Positions 7,928 to 15,216 of a stretch of DNA of 32,772 nt are shown here, piece after piece. The translations under genes were made by a program, and so were the position numbers. The notes beneath the pieces were generated by a model, which was not told the origin of the DNA, did not search any database, and saw nothing but the letters and a program-made list of their open reading frames with translations. The stretch is from contig DASYUL010000028.1 of assembly GCA_036001245.1 (NCBI GenBank), positions 1 through 32,772 of the forward strand, read 5' to 3'. This DNA is from Gp7-AA6 sp036001245 (GTDB taxonomy: Bacteria > Acidobacteriota > Thermoanaerobaculia > UBA5066 > Gp7-AA6). The first letter of the stretch is position 1. Every line of letters begins with the position of its first letter.

Positions 7928-9023
7928 CCGCAGTGGCGGCGAGGTCGCAGAAACCGCGCCGCACCCCGAGCTCCACGTTGCGGCTCACCGCGGGACCGGC
8001 CGCGAGAAATGGAACGTGCTCCCGCGTGTGGTCGGTCGAGACGTCCGTCGTCTCGCAGCCGTGGTCGGCCGTGAGAAAGAAGAGGTCTTCCGGACCGAGC
8101 GCGGCGAGCGTCTCCGGAATGAGCGCGTCGAGGCCGGCGAGGTTCTTCGCGAATCCGGCCGGGTCGTTGCGGTGGCCGTACTTGCTGTCGAAGTCGACGA
8201 GGTTCGTGAAGACCAGGTCGGCGTCGCCGAAGCGCAGCGCCTCGATCGAGACGCGCACGCCCTCGGCGTCCGACCCCGTGTGGACCGACGACGTGATGCC
8301 GCGGCCCGAGAAGATGTCGACGATCTTGCCGACGCCGAAGACGCTCTTGCCGGCGGCGACGAGCCGGTCGAGCCAGGTCTCGCCCGTCGGCTCGACGGTG
8401 AAGTCCCGGCGGTTCGCCGTGCGGACGAAGGCACCCGGAGGACCGGTGAACGGCCGTGCGATGACGCGGCCGACGGCGTGCTTCCCGGTCAGGACCGACC
8501 GCGCGAAGCGGCACGCCTCCCAGAGCCGATCCGGCGGCCAGATTCGTTCGTGCGCGGCGATCTGGTAGACCGAGTCCCCCGAGGTGTAGAGGATCAGCCG
8601 GCCCGTCGCGAGGTGCTCTTGCCCGAGCTCCCGGATGATTTCGGTCCCCGACGCGGGGCGGTTTCCGAGGACGCGGCCGCCGGCAAACTTTTCGAGCGGC
8701 TCCACGACCTCCGGAGGAAACCCGTGCGGGTAGAGCGGGAACGGCTGGTCGACGACGAGGCCCATCATCTCCCAGTGCCCGGTCGTCGTGTCCTTACCGG
8801 CAGAGAGCTCCCAGGCTTTTCCGCGTGCGCCCGACCCGGCTGCACCGCGCGGCGGGTCGAGCAGCGCGAGGAGGCCGAGCGAGTCGAGATTCGGGAGCGG
8901 CGTCGGCGCGCGGTCGAGGACGTGTCCGAGCGTGTTCGCACCCGCGTCGTCGTATGCCTGCGCGTCGGGCGTCGCTCCGACGCCGAGGCCGTCACAAACG
9001 AAGATGAGTACGCGTCGATGCAG
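7866..9023 (-). CDS. deoB: Phosphopentomutase, apparent CTG start
   Basis: Interconverts (deoxy)ribose 1-phosphate and 5-phosphate, linking nucleoside phosphorolysis to central metabolism. The alkaline-phosphatase-like fold is complete at about 385 residues. Visible features are an N-terminal metal Asp in FVCDGLGVGATPDA, the phosphoryl-acceptor Thr motif GKDTTTGHWEMMG (about 76-88), FTNLVDFDSKYGHRND, and the metal-binding TADHGCETTD with DHTREHVPF. The first ATG lies inside the catalytic motif (8768) and would give a dead protein. Reading upstream in frame, homology-like sequence continues to a TGA, and the only plausible initiator before it is CTG at 9023, with GGGAG ten bases upstream. The gene begins six bases after the TPR protein stops. 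Confidence 0.92.
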   Translation of the reverse strand: MHRRVLIFVCDGLGVGATPDAQAYDDAGANTLGHVLDRAPTPLPNLDSLGLLALLDPPRGAAGSGARGKAWELSAGKDTTTGHWEMMGLVVDQPFPLYPHGFPPEVVEPLEKFAGGRVLGNRPASGTEIIRELGQEHLATGRLILYTSGDSVYQIAAHERIWPPDRLWEACRFARSVLTGKHAVGRVIARPFTGPPGAFVRTANRRDFTVEPTGETWLDRLVAAGKSVFGVGKIVDIFSGRGITSSVHTGSDAEGVRVSIEALRFGDADLVFTNLVDFDSKYGHRNDPAGFAKNLAGLDALIPETLAALGPEDLFFLTADHGCETTDVSTDHTREHVPFLAAGPAVSRNVELGVRRGFCDLAATAGEWLGVPAPRGKSALSELLV

Positions 9024-9029
9024 GACCGC

Positions 9030-9722
9030 TCAGCTCCCGATCTTCTGGCGCGCGTCCGTCCGATACGGGGAGTTCGGGTAGTCGTTGACGAGACGCTGGT
9101 ACGTCGCGCGGGCATCGGCGGTCGAGCCCGCCTTCTCATAGGCCTCGGCGAGCGCGAAGAGGAGCGCGTCCTTGGGCGCGGCGGATTTCGGCGATTCGAT
9201 CGCTCTCTTCAGCCGGTCGATCGCCTCCGTCGTCTTGCCCTGCGCCGCAAGAAGCCGCGCGGCGTCGATCTCGGCGGCCGCCGCAACCTCGGCCTGCTCG
9301 TCTCGAGCCGCCTTCGACAGCGCTTCGGGAGACTGCGCCGCCTTGTCTCCGTGAGCGGCGAGGATGACCTGCGCCGCGCGACCGGCGGACGTGCCGCCTT
9401 TCGCGGAAGCCTTCTTCAGATGCTTCATCGCCTCGCGCTCGCGCTCGACCGCGGTCGGAAACGTGCGCGGCGCCGTGGCCGCCGCGGGGTCGCCGGCGAT
9501 GGGCGTCTCGAGGATCTCGAGCGCGGCGGAGAGCTCCCGTCCGGCCTGGCGCTCGCGCCACCCCCGGAAGAGGAAGAATCCCCCGGCGATGAGAAGGACG
9601 GCGGCGGCCGCCGCAACGGCCTCGACCGCTCCGCGGCGGTGGTGCGAGACGTAATCGACGGTCTTGCCGAAGGTCTCGACGAGCTCGTTTCGCTTGAGCT
9701 CTTTGCGTGTGATGCGCGCCAT
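9030..9722 (-). CDS. Membrane-anchored TPR-like protein (YfgM/ancillary SecYEG-like)
   Basis: A 230-residue bitopic protein. A basic N-terminus (MARITRKELKRNE) is followed by one transmembrane helix (about 35-54, VEAVAAAAAVLLIAGGFFLF) and a helical outer domain of TPR-like pairs. The last repeat, Y-E-K-A-G-S-T-A-D-A-R-A-T-Y, ends in YPNSPYRTDARQKIG. The arrangement resembles the YfgM-type domain that assists the Sec translocon, but that is inference from layout only. It heads the run of minus-strand genes leading to deoA and has a good promoter directly upstream (9743-9770). It may simply share that promoter with deoB. Confidence 0.8.
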   Translation of the reverse strand: MARITRKELKRNELVETFGKTVDYVSHHRRGAVEAVAAAAAVLLIAGGFFLFRGWRERQAGRELSAALEILETPIAGDPAAATAPRTFPTAVEREREAMKHLKKASAKGGTSAGRAAQVILAAHGDKAAQSPEALSKAARDEQAEVAAAAEIDAARLLAAQGKTTEAIDRLKRAIESPKSAAPKDALLFALAEAYEKAGSTADARATYQRLVNDYPNSPYRTDARQKIGS

Positions 9723-9742
9723 TCTCGTTCTCGAGGCGCGCG

Positions 9743-9770
9743 ATTATAACGAGCGGAGTCTTTCCGTCAC
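9743..9770 (-). promoter_or_regulatory. Sigma-70-type promoter for the TPR/deoB operon
   Basis: On the minus strand the -10 hexamer is a perfect TATAAT (9748-9743). It is preceded by a 16-base spacer and GTGACG (9770-9765), which matches four of six -35 positions. The expected start site lies about 12-15 bases before ATG 9722. It overlaps the stop codon of the upstream membrane protein gene, so it would make the salvage block independent of the pilin genes. Confidence 0.6.
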
Positions 9771-10276
9771 ACCGTCTGCGCCGAAGGCTCGCCCGCCTGC
9801 GCCGAAGGCTCGCCCGTCTGCGCCGAAGGCTCGCTTCGCCGGACGGATCCCCGGCCGGTCAGGTAAGCCGAGACGACCTCCGCGGGGAGCACGAAGACGA
9901 ACCAGGCCGCCTGGATCGCGATCGACACTCGCCAGGCGCCCACCGACGCGTACGGACCGAGGGTCGCAATCGCGATCCCGAACGCGATGTTCGCAGCGGA
10001 GGCCGCGAGCGCCATCCGGAACCCGAGGAGACGAGGAGGGCGAAGGACGCGGGGAAGCAACGAGGAGCTGTATCTCCCCGTGAGCCACGTCGCGGTCACG
10101 AGCGCTGCGGCGAGAATGCACGCTCCGAGCGACAGCTTCAGTTGCATCGGCGCGATCGCGTCGAACCCCGCCGTCACGCTGACGATCGGTTCCATCCACG
10201 CCATGAAATTCGAGACGACCATCAGCACGAGGATCACCCATCCCGTCCGCTGCGGCCCACGCTTTGAGGTTTCCAT
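9767..10276 (-). CDS. Small integral membrane protein with C-terminal 7-residue repeats
   Basis: I do not recognise the family. The 169 residues contain four hydrophobic helices (around 12-32, 45-67, 87-108 and 118-140), beginning with WVILVLMVVSNFMAWMEPIV. A hydrophilic tail holds three copies of a seven-residue unit (S/G)EPSAQ(T/A), encoded by a 21-bp tandem repeat. The ATG at 10276 overlaps the stop of the pilin-like gene (TGATG), so the two are probably coupled. A GTG four codons upstream (10288) is an alternative. A role with the pilin partner is possible but unsupported by motif. Confidence 0.65.
   Translation of the reverse strand: METSKRGPQRTGWVILVLMVVSNFMAWMEPIVSVTAGFDAIAPMQLKLSLGACILAAALVTATWLTGRYSSSLLPRVLRPPRLLGFRMALAASAANIAFGIAIATLGPYASVGAWRVSIAIQAAWFVFVLPAEVVSAYLTGRGSVRRSEPSAQTGEPSAQAGEPSAQTV
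9773..9835. repeat. 21-bp tandem repeat, three copies, in frame
   Basis: Three adjacent 21-base units (9773-9793, 9794-9814, 9815-9835) built around TGCGCCGAAGGCTCGC, differing at one or two positions. They encode the EPSAQ repeats at the C-terminus of the membrane protein and stop just short of the TATAAT promoter. The near identity suggests recent duplication, and copy number may vary between strains. Confidence 0.9.
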
Positions 10277-11001
10277 CAGTCCACCCACTTCCAGGGCGGC
10301 GGGACGAAGTCACGCTCGCCCGAGTTCCCTCCCTGCTCCGACGGCAGCCATTTGAGCAGTGAGGCCTTCCCGACGCGCCCGAAGTCATCGACGCTGATCC
10401 GGAAGAGATTCCGATTCGGTCCGCCGGTCGCCCGGTCGGCGAGATAGATTCCGCGGCATCCGGCATCCGGACAGTTGGCGGAGGTCGCGGGAACGTCACC
10501 GGTGAGCGTCGCCGGCCTTTCCGGCCGCCGGCTGTTCGCCGCCTGCGGCGTCACGAGACCCCCGTTGCTTCCGAAGACGATTCGATCGACGAGAGTCGGG
10601 TCGCCGGCGTACTCGTCGAAGGCGATTCCGTCGGGGCCGTCGACCGGTCCCGCGACCGGCCGCACGGATACCAGTGACGGCAGGGTCTGGACGTTCAACA
10701 CGGTCTCGGATTCGTCGCGCACGAAGTTCGCCGGCGACGATTCCGCCCACGCCGTGAGCTTCCGTTTCGCGAGGTCGATCTGGAGAACGACGTTCGCGTC
10801 GCGGCGGACCGCCTGCATCCGGGCGGCGAGAACGAGCGAATAGATCTCCCGCACGGCCGTCTTCATCCGCTCGCGCCGCATGATCGTGTGGAGGTACGCG
10901 AGCGTGAACACGAAGACGCTGACGACGATTGCCGTGGCGACGATCAGTTCGACGGACGTGAACCCGCCGGCAGAGACAGGGCGAGCGCCACGGGAGCTCA
11001 T
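10276..11001 (-). CDS. Type IV pilin-like / GspH-FimT-type prepilin protein
   Basis: Secreted pseudopilin-like protein of 241 residues. A short basic leader (MSSRGARPVSAGG) ends at the prepilin peptidase site, followed by F-T-S-V-E-L with the conserved Glu at +5 of the mature chain. A hydrophobic helix (IVATAIVVSVFVFTLAYL) comes next, which fits a class III signal. The rest is a beta-rich globular domain without cofactor motifs, with two cysteines in NCPDAGCRG that could form a small disulfide loop. No other pilus genes are nearby, so it may be a minor pilin recruited by machinery encoded elsewhere. No Shine-Dalgarno is seen before ATG 11001. Confidence 0.75.
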   Translation of the reverse strand: MSSRGARPVSAGGFTSVELIVATAIVVSVFVFTLAYLHTIMRRERMKTAVREIYSLVLAARMQAVRRDANVVLQIDLAKRKLTAWAESSPANFVRDESETVLNVQTLPSLVSVRPVAGPVDGPDGIAFDEYAGDPTLVDRIVFGSNGGLVTPQAANSRRPERPATLTGDVPATSANCPDAGCRGIYLADRATGGPNRNLFRISVDDFGRVGKASLLKWLPSEQGGNSGERDFVPPPWKWVD

Positions 11002-11168
11002 TGGCGGCAGAGATGAGCGAATCGCGTACCCGGCTGCCCGATGCGCCGTTGGCCGTGAAAGCTCAGGGATTTACGTTCGCGCCGCCCCGCATGACCGGGA
11101 CGAAGGCTGTCAGGAAATGTCACGCGCCACGCGCGCCGGGCCAAAAAACGCCGCCTGCGGGCCGACGC

Positions 11169-11174
11169 TATACT
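11169..11174 (+). promoter_or_regulatory. Putative -10 element upstream of nfu
   Basis: TATACT lies 16 bases before the nfu ATG, compatible with a short leader. No good -35 hexamer is visible. The divergent gap 11002-11190 shows no other signal I can support. Confidence 0.3.
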
Positions 11175-11190
11175 CGTCGGCGAAGGGCCC

Positions 11191-11781
11191 ATGAGCGACG
11201 AGATTCAGATCAAAGGCGAGCCTCTGGGAGCCGGCGAGCGGTGCCGGTTCACCGTGGATCGGGCGGTGCTCGCCGACGAGTCCGCGTTCTTCGCGGACGC
11301 GGAGACGGCGAAGGCTTCGCCGCTGGCGTCCGAGCTGCTCGCGCTCCCGGGAGTGACGTCGGTGCTGATCGCCGAAGAGATGGTCACGCTCGGCGCGGAC
11401 TACGCGATCGACTGGCCGGCGCTCGGCGCCGGAAACGTCATCCGCAAGCACTTGCGGGGCGGCCAGGCGATCGTCGCCCAGAGCTACTTCGAGAACCTGC
11501 CGTCGGAATCCGACCTCAAGTGGGCGATCGGAGACCTCCTCTCGCGGGAGATCAACCCCGCGGTTGCGGCGCACGGCGGATGGGTCGAGCTGATCGACGT
11601 GAAGAAGAACAACGTCTACCTTCGGCTGGGCGGCGGCTGCCAGGGGTGCGGCGCCGCGGACGTGACGCTGAAGCAGGGCATCGAAAAGGCGATCCGCGGT
11701 CTGGCGCCGTCGATCGGCGAGATCCTCGACACCACCGACCACGCAGCCGGTCGCAACCCCTACTACGCGCCCGCGAAATAA
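11191..11781 (+). CDS. Nfu-type Fe-S cluster carrier protein
   Basis: Iron-sulfur cluster scaffold/carrier of 196 residues. The N-terminal half (about 1-95) matches the Nfu N-terminal domain, with the typical stretch SVLIAEEMVTLG. The C-terminal half is the NifU-like domain, which begins INPAVAAHGGWVELIDV and carries the cluster-binding pair C150-x2-C153 in GGGCQGCGAADVTLKQG. Both domains are complete, so it should receive and hand on a 4Fe-4S cluster in the cytosol. The ATG at 11191 has GAAGG a few bases upstream. It stands alone, with no isc or suf genes in the window. Confidence 0.92.
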   Translation: MSDEIQIKGEPLGAGERCRFTVDRAVLADESAFFADAETAKASPLASELLALPGVTSVLIAEEMVTLGADYAIDWPALGAGNVIRKHLRGGQAIVAQSYFENLPSESDLKWAIGDLLSREINPAVAAHGGWVELIDVKKNNVYLRLGGGCQGCGAADVTLKQGIEKAIRGLAPSIGEILDTTDHAAGRNPYYAPAK

Positions 11782-11830
11782 GACAAAAGTCCAGGGTCCG
11801 CATCGAGCATCGGCGAAAGCCGAGGCGACA

Positions 11831-11852
11831 AGCGGCGGGTCCGCCCGCCGCT
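11831..11852 (+). terminator. GC-rich hairpin after nfu
   Basis: A perfect 9-bp stem AGCGGCGGG / CCCGCCGCT with a four-base TCCG loop lies 50 bases after the nfu stop and 66 bases before the rhomboid gene. There is no T-tract, so termination would be weak or factor-dependent; it could equally be a processing hairpin. Confidence 0.45.
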
Positions 11853-11917
11853 AAATTCCGACGAAGGTCGGGGGGTCGCAGGCGCGTGCGGCGGAATAGC
11901 ATCGGCGCCGGCGATTC

Positions 11918-13372
11918 ATGCTCATCATCCCGATCGGAAAAGAGCACGGGGAAGTGCGCCGGGAGCCGTGGGTCTCCTACGGAATCATCGCGTTGAACGT
12001 CGTCATCTTCGTCTTCCTCTGGATCGCGTCGAACCGCTCCGACGTGCCCGCCCGGTTCGAGGCCAAGGCAAAGCAGATCACCGAATACATCGTCGCGAAC
12101 CCGCACCTTACGGTCCCCGACGAGCTCGTGCCCTTCTACGGGCATCGGGCGATTCAACTGCTCGCGCAGGTGCGCGCGGCCTCGAGGCCTCCGATCGAGT
12201 GGGTCGTCCGCCGGCAGCAGCAGAAGCTGAACGGGATGGCGCAGGAGCTGCTCGCGATCGGCCGTGAGCTGCCGATCCTGAAGCCGGGGTTCATCCCCGC
12301 CGATCCCGACCCCTTCGCCGCGCTCTCCTCGATGTTCGTCCACGCGGGACTTCTCCACCTGGTCGGCAACATGCTCTTCTTTTTCGCCACCGGCCCGTTC
12401 CTCGAAGACCTGTTCGGGCGGGTCCTGTTCACGCTGCTCTACCTCGCCTCGGGCGCCGCGGCGCTCGCGGCGCACACGTGGCAGAACCCCGGGAGCTGGG
12501 CGCCGGTGGTGGGCGCTTCCGGCGCGATCGCCGGAATCATGGGGGCATTCCTCGTCCGTATGTGGACGTCCCGGATCCGCTTCCTCTGCGTTCCGATCAT
12601 CTTTCTCCCCTGGATCCGCTTCCGGTTCCTCGTACCGGCGTTCGTTTTTCTGCCGCTCTGGTTCGTCGCTCAGTTCTGGCTCGCCACGCACCTCACCGAG
12701 CCGGGAGGGATCGCGCTCTGGGCGCACGTTGGTGGGTTCGCATTCGGCGCCGCAGTCACGCTTCTGATCGTCGCACTCGGCATCGAGAAGAGGTGGATCC
12801 ATCCGGCGATCGAGGCGCGGGTGTCCTGGACGCAGAATCCGGGCCTCGTCGACGCGTTGGAAGCGCGCGGGCGCGGCGATGTACCGGGAGCCCGGCGCCT
12901 GATCGAGAAAACCCTGCGCGAGAACCCGACGAGCGTCGACGCGCAGCGTCTCGCGTGCGACCTCGCGCTCGAACAGGCCGATTGGCCCGGTTTCGGCCGC
13001 GAGGCGCCGCGCCTGCTCGACCTTTACGTCGCGCGGGGAGAGAAGGATCTCGTCCTGCAGCTCCTCGGCGAAGCACCTTCGCAGGCTTACGACGGGCTGC
13101 CCTTCCGGTTTCACCAGCGAGCGGCGAGCTTCCTCGACAGGAACGGCGATGAGCAGTGGGCGACGCGGTTCTATCGGCAGATCGCCGCGCACCACGCGAC
13201 CGCCCCGGGAAGCCTGCGCGCGCTCCTGCGTCTCGCGGAGCTCCTGCATAAGGAGGGCGACGTCTCCGGCGCCCGGGAAGCGCTGCGGCTCGCACGCGCG
13301 CACCCCGAGTGCGCGGGCGACTGGCAGCCCCTGGTGGAAACACGGATCGCCGCGATCGCCGGCGCGGCCTGA
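11918..13372 (+). CDS. Rhomboid intramembrane serine protease with helical/TPR-like C-terminal domain
   Basis: Membrane protease that cleaves transmembrane substrates within the bilayer. The 484 residues begin with a transmembrane helix (about 20-40) and an unusually long soluble loop (about 41-130). The rhomboid core follows: HAGLLHLVGN with H147 and N151, the nucleophile S201 in VVGASGAIAGIMGA, and the catalytic H270 in LWAHVGGFAFGA. All catalytic residues are present. After the last helix a cytosolic region (about 300-484) shows TPR-like helical pairs, such as the ARRLIEKTLRENPTSVDAQ segment, which may bind substrates or partners. The ATG at 11918 has no strong Shine-Dalgarno. The substrate is unknown. 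Confidence 0.92.
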   Translation: MLIIPIGKEHGEVRREPWVSYGIIALNVVIFVFLWIASNRSDVPARFEAKAKQITEYIVANPHLTVPDELVPFYGHRAIQLLAQVRAASRPPIEWVVRRQQQKLNGMAQELLAIGRELPILKPGFIPADPDPFAALSSMFVHAGLLHLVGNMLFFFATGPFLEDLFGRVLFTLLYLASGAAALAAHTWQNPGSWAPVVGASGAIAGIMGAFLVRMWTSRIRFLCVPIIFLPWIRFRFLVPAFVFLPLWFVAQFWLATHLTEPGGIALWAHVGGFAFGAAVTLLIVALGIEKRWIHPAIEARVSWTQNPGLVDALEARGRGDVPGARRLIEKTLRENPTSVDAQRLACDLALEQADWPGFGREAPRLLDLYVARGEKDLVLQLLGEAPSQAYDGLPFRFHQRAASFLDRNGDEQWATRFYRQIAAHHATAPGSLRALLRLAELLHKEGDVSGAREALRLARAHPECAGDWQPLVETRIAAIAGAA

Positions 13373-13386
13373 TCGTCCGGCGGAAT

Positions 13387-13562
13387 CACTGTGGCGAGTG
13401 CAAGCCCGCAGGGCCTGTCCCCGCATGGACTGTGGCGGGTGCAGACCCCTTCGGGATCTGTCCCCGCGGCATGGACTGTGGCGGGTGCAGGCCCCTTCGG
13501 GATCTGTCCCCGCGGCGTGGACTGCGACGGGTGCAGACCCCTTCGGGATCTGTCCCCGCGGC
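13387..13562. repeat. 46-bp tandem repeat array (three full copies plus one degenerate)
   Basis: Copies at 13425-13470, 13471-13516 and 13517-13562 are each 46 bases and nearly identical. They contain GTGCAGACCCCTTCGGGAT followed by CTGTCCCCGCGGC. A diverged, shorter copy (13387-13424) precedes them. Each unit can fold as a hairpin (GATCCC-GAA-GGGGTC on the minus strand). The array fills the convergent gap between the rhomboid gene and the ATP-grasp gene, ending nine bases before the latter's stop. The CTGTCCCC core is shared with the palindromes at 1389-1457. It has no spacers, so it is not a CRISPR. Confidence 0.9.
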
Positions 13563-13570
13563 ATTCTTAG

Positions 13571-14806
13571 TCAGGGTCGGATGTCGAAGACGAGCTCCGC
13601 GTGCGCCTCGCGAAGCGCCGCCTCGGCGCGTTCCGGGGTCGCCGCCCGGCTGAAGAGGAACCCGAGGTAGCGCGATCCCTCCGGCAGCGGAACCAGCGTC
13701 TGTCCGGTGTGCGCCGAGATCACGACGTCTTCGACGTCGGGTATCGCCTTCGCCCGCTCGAGGCCGCGGACCGCCTCGAACCGCCCGGCGCGGGGGATGG
13801 GAATCATCATCACGCCTGCCGCCCGCGCGTCACGCGATGGACGTTCGCGATCGAGCTTCAGCGCGTGGCGAAGGATCAGCTCCTCGAGCGACATGCCGGC
13901 GCCGAACTTGAGCGTGCGCGAGCACAGCCCGCCGATCGACCGCGCCGCGAGCTCGATCAGCGACGGGCCGTGCGGACCGACGCGCAGCTCCGCGTGGACG
14001 GGTCCATCGGAGAGCCCGAGCGCGCGGCAGCCCTCGGAGGTGACCGACCGGATCCGGGCGAGCTCGCCTTCGGGAAGCCGCGAAGGAGTCACGTAGATCG
14101 TTTCCTCGAAGAACGGGCCTTCGAGCGGATCCGGTTTGTCGAAGATCGCCAGGACCTCGAGTCGACCGTCGGTCAAAAGCCCTTCGAGCGCGACCTCGAC
14201 CCCGGGTACGAAGTCCTCGACGAGGATCTCGCGCGCGGAGCGTCCGCCTTTCCGGGCCACGTCCGGCTGCGCGAGAATGGCGGCGATCCGGGTCCACGCC
14301 GCGCGAAACGACTCCGGGTCGTCGGCGCGAATGACGCCGCGGCTCGCGGAGAGAAACGTCGGCTTGAGCACGCACGGATAGCACACCGAGCCGGACGGGC
14401 CATCCGGACCGCCGTCCAGCGGGAAGACACGCGATCCGGGGTTCGGCACACCGGCCGCATTCAGGACCCGCCGCAGTGCGGCCTTGTCGCGCGCCGCTTC
14501 CGCCGCTTCGGGAGGGTTGCTCGGAAGCCCCAGCGCGTTCGCGATAGCCGCCGCGACCACTGCGGTGTCCTCGTCGACGCCGACGACGGCGGCAATGGGA
14601 TGGGAGCGCGAGAGCTCCGCGGCCTTCGCTGCCGCTCCCGCGGGATCGCGGAAGTCGAGGGCGAGGAGTCCCGCCGGGTTCAGAGCCTCGAGCGTGCTCG
14701 GTTGCTCGGAGGCGACCGTGACGTCGACCCCGAGATGTTTCGCGGCCTCGAGAAAGTCGGGCGCGCGGTAGGTCGTCGTCGGAAGGAGAAGAAGGACGCG
14801 GGGCAC
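13571..14806 (-). CDS. ATP-grasp ligase (L-amino acid ligase / carboxylate-amine ligase-like)
   Basis: Soluble enzyme of 411 residues that would activate a carboxylate as acyl phosphate with ATP and join it to an amine. An N-terminal Rossmann-like domain (VPRVLLLLPTTTYRAPDFLEAA) precedes the ATP-grasp core. That core holds an ATP-binding lysine and loop in KPTFLSASRGVIRADD, the hinge region VEDFVPGVEVALEG, and metal ligands in HAELR and LIELAARSIGG. A C-terminal extension resembles that of BacD-type L-amino acid ligases. The GTG start at 14806 has no Shine-Dalgarno but sits seven bases after TAACAT. It is divergent from the small-peptide cluster; a joint role is possible but not shown. Confidence 0.85.
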   Translation of the reverse strand: MPRVLLLLPTTTYRAPDFLEAAKHLGVDVTVASEQPSTLEALNPAGLLALDFRDPAGAAAKAAELSRSHPIAAVVGVDEDTAVVAAAIANALGLPSNPPEAAEAARDKAALRRVLNAAGVPNPGSRVFPLDGGPDGPSGSVCYPCVLKPTFLSASRGVIRADDPESFRAAWTRIAAILAQPDVARKGGRSAREILVEDFVPGVEVALEGLLTDGRLEVLAIFDKPDPLEGPFFEETIYVTPSRLPEGELARIRSVTSEGCRALGLSDGPVHAELRVGPHGPSLIELAARSIGGLCSRTLKFGAGMSLEELILRHALKLDRERPSRDARAAGVMMIPIPRAGRFEAVRGLERAKAIPDVEDVVISAHTGQTLVPLPEGSRYLGFLFSRAATPERAEAALREAHAELVFDIRP

Positions 14807-14813
14807 GCGACAG

Positions 14814-14819
14814 ATGTTA
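14814..14819 (-). promoter_or_regulatory. Putative -10 element for a leaderless ATP-grasp transcript
   Basis: TAACAT on the minus strand ends seven bases before the GTG start at 14806, with no Shine-Dalgarno between. The layout matches that before the ABC-F gene. No clear -35 is seen. Confidence 0.3.
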
Positions 14820-14948
14820 GTCGGGCTCGAGCGACGACCCTTTCTCCCCCCGGAGAGACGGTAGAGAACGCCGCCTTGTCTCCAGTTGTCGCGAAGAGGA
14901 GGGTCCCCGCGACCTTCCGTGACATTCCTTGAGTAGGAGGTCGACGAC

Positions 14949-15179
14949 ATGCTGATTCGAAGGAAGAATCGACCGGGGAAAGCCACCGCGCGCCTGCTGT
15001 CCGCGGTCGTCCTCGCGCCCTCTCTTCTGACTCCGGCCGCGGCGCGAGCCGATTGCCTTCTCGATTACGTGGATTGCGTGGAAGCGGCCTCCGATCTCGG
15101 CACGTTTCCGGGGCGCTCCTTCGCCGGGATCGTCTGCTACGCCAATCTCATCCACTGCCTGCAACGCCGTCTCTACTGA
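14949..15179 (+). CDS. Small secreted four-cysteine protein A (C-x6-C-x19-C-x6-C)
   Basis: No known family recognised. The 76-residue precursor has a basic N-terminus (MLIRRKNRPGK), a hydrophobic core and a signal peptidase site after ARA (residue 34). This leaves a mature chain of about 42 residues. The mature part begins D-C-L-L-D-Y-V-D-C and ends in H-C-L-Q-R-R-L-Y, with four cysteines spaced C-x6-C-x19-C-x6-C. Pairs seven apart would lie on one face of each of two helices, predicting a disulfide-stapled helical hairpin. A strong Shine-Dalgarno (GGAGG, eight bases before ATG) supports translation. It is the first gene of the cluster and a clear paralogue of the next one. Confidence 0.8.
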   Translation: MLIRRKNRPGKATARLLSAVVLAPSLLTPAAARADCLLDYVDCVEAASDLGTFPGRSFAGIVCYANLIHCLQRRLY

Positions 15180-15216
15180 CCCGGCCGATCAATCGGTTTT
15201 CGAAAAGGAGGAACCC

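Noticed and set aside
7866..8768. Short phosphopentomutase starting at ATG 8768
   Set aside because: It would begin inside the phospho-acceptor motif and lack the N-terminal metal site that is plainly encoded upstream in the same frame.
13387..13562. CRISPR array
   Set aside because: The repeats are directly adjacent with no unique spacers, the period is 46 bases, and no cas gene is nearby.
11552..13564. 670-residue minus-strand frame opposite the rhomboid gene
   Set aside because: It starts inside the 46-bp repeat array, has no recognisable motif, and opposes a gene with intact catalytic residues.
13309..13653. Repeat-encoded cysteine-rich protein on the plus strand (114 residues)
   Set aside because: The frame only reads through the tandem repeat and both gene ends; it has no ribosome binding site or signal peptide, and its cysteines come from the repeat sequence.
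13571..14986. Longer ATP-grasp start at 14986
   Set aside because: The extension would run back through the peptide A gene start and has no homology-like sequence; GTG 14806 begins exactly at the Rossmann strand.
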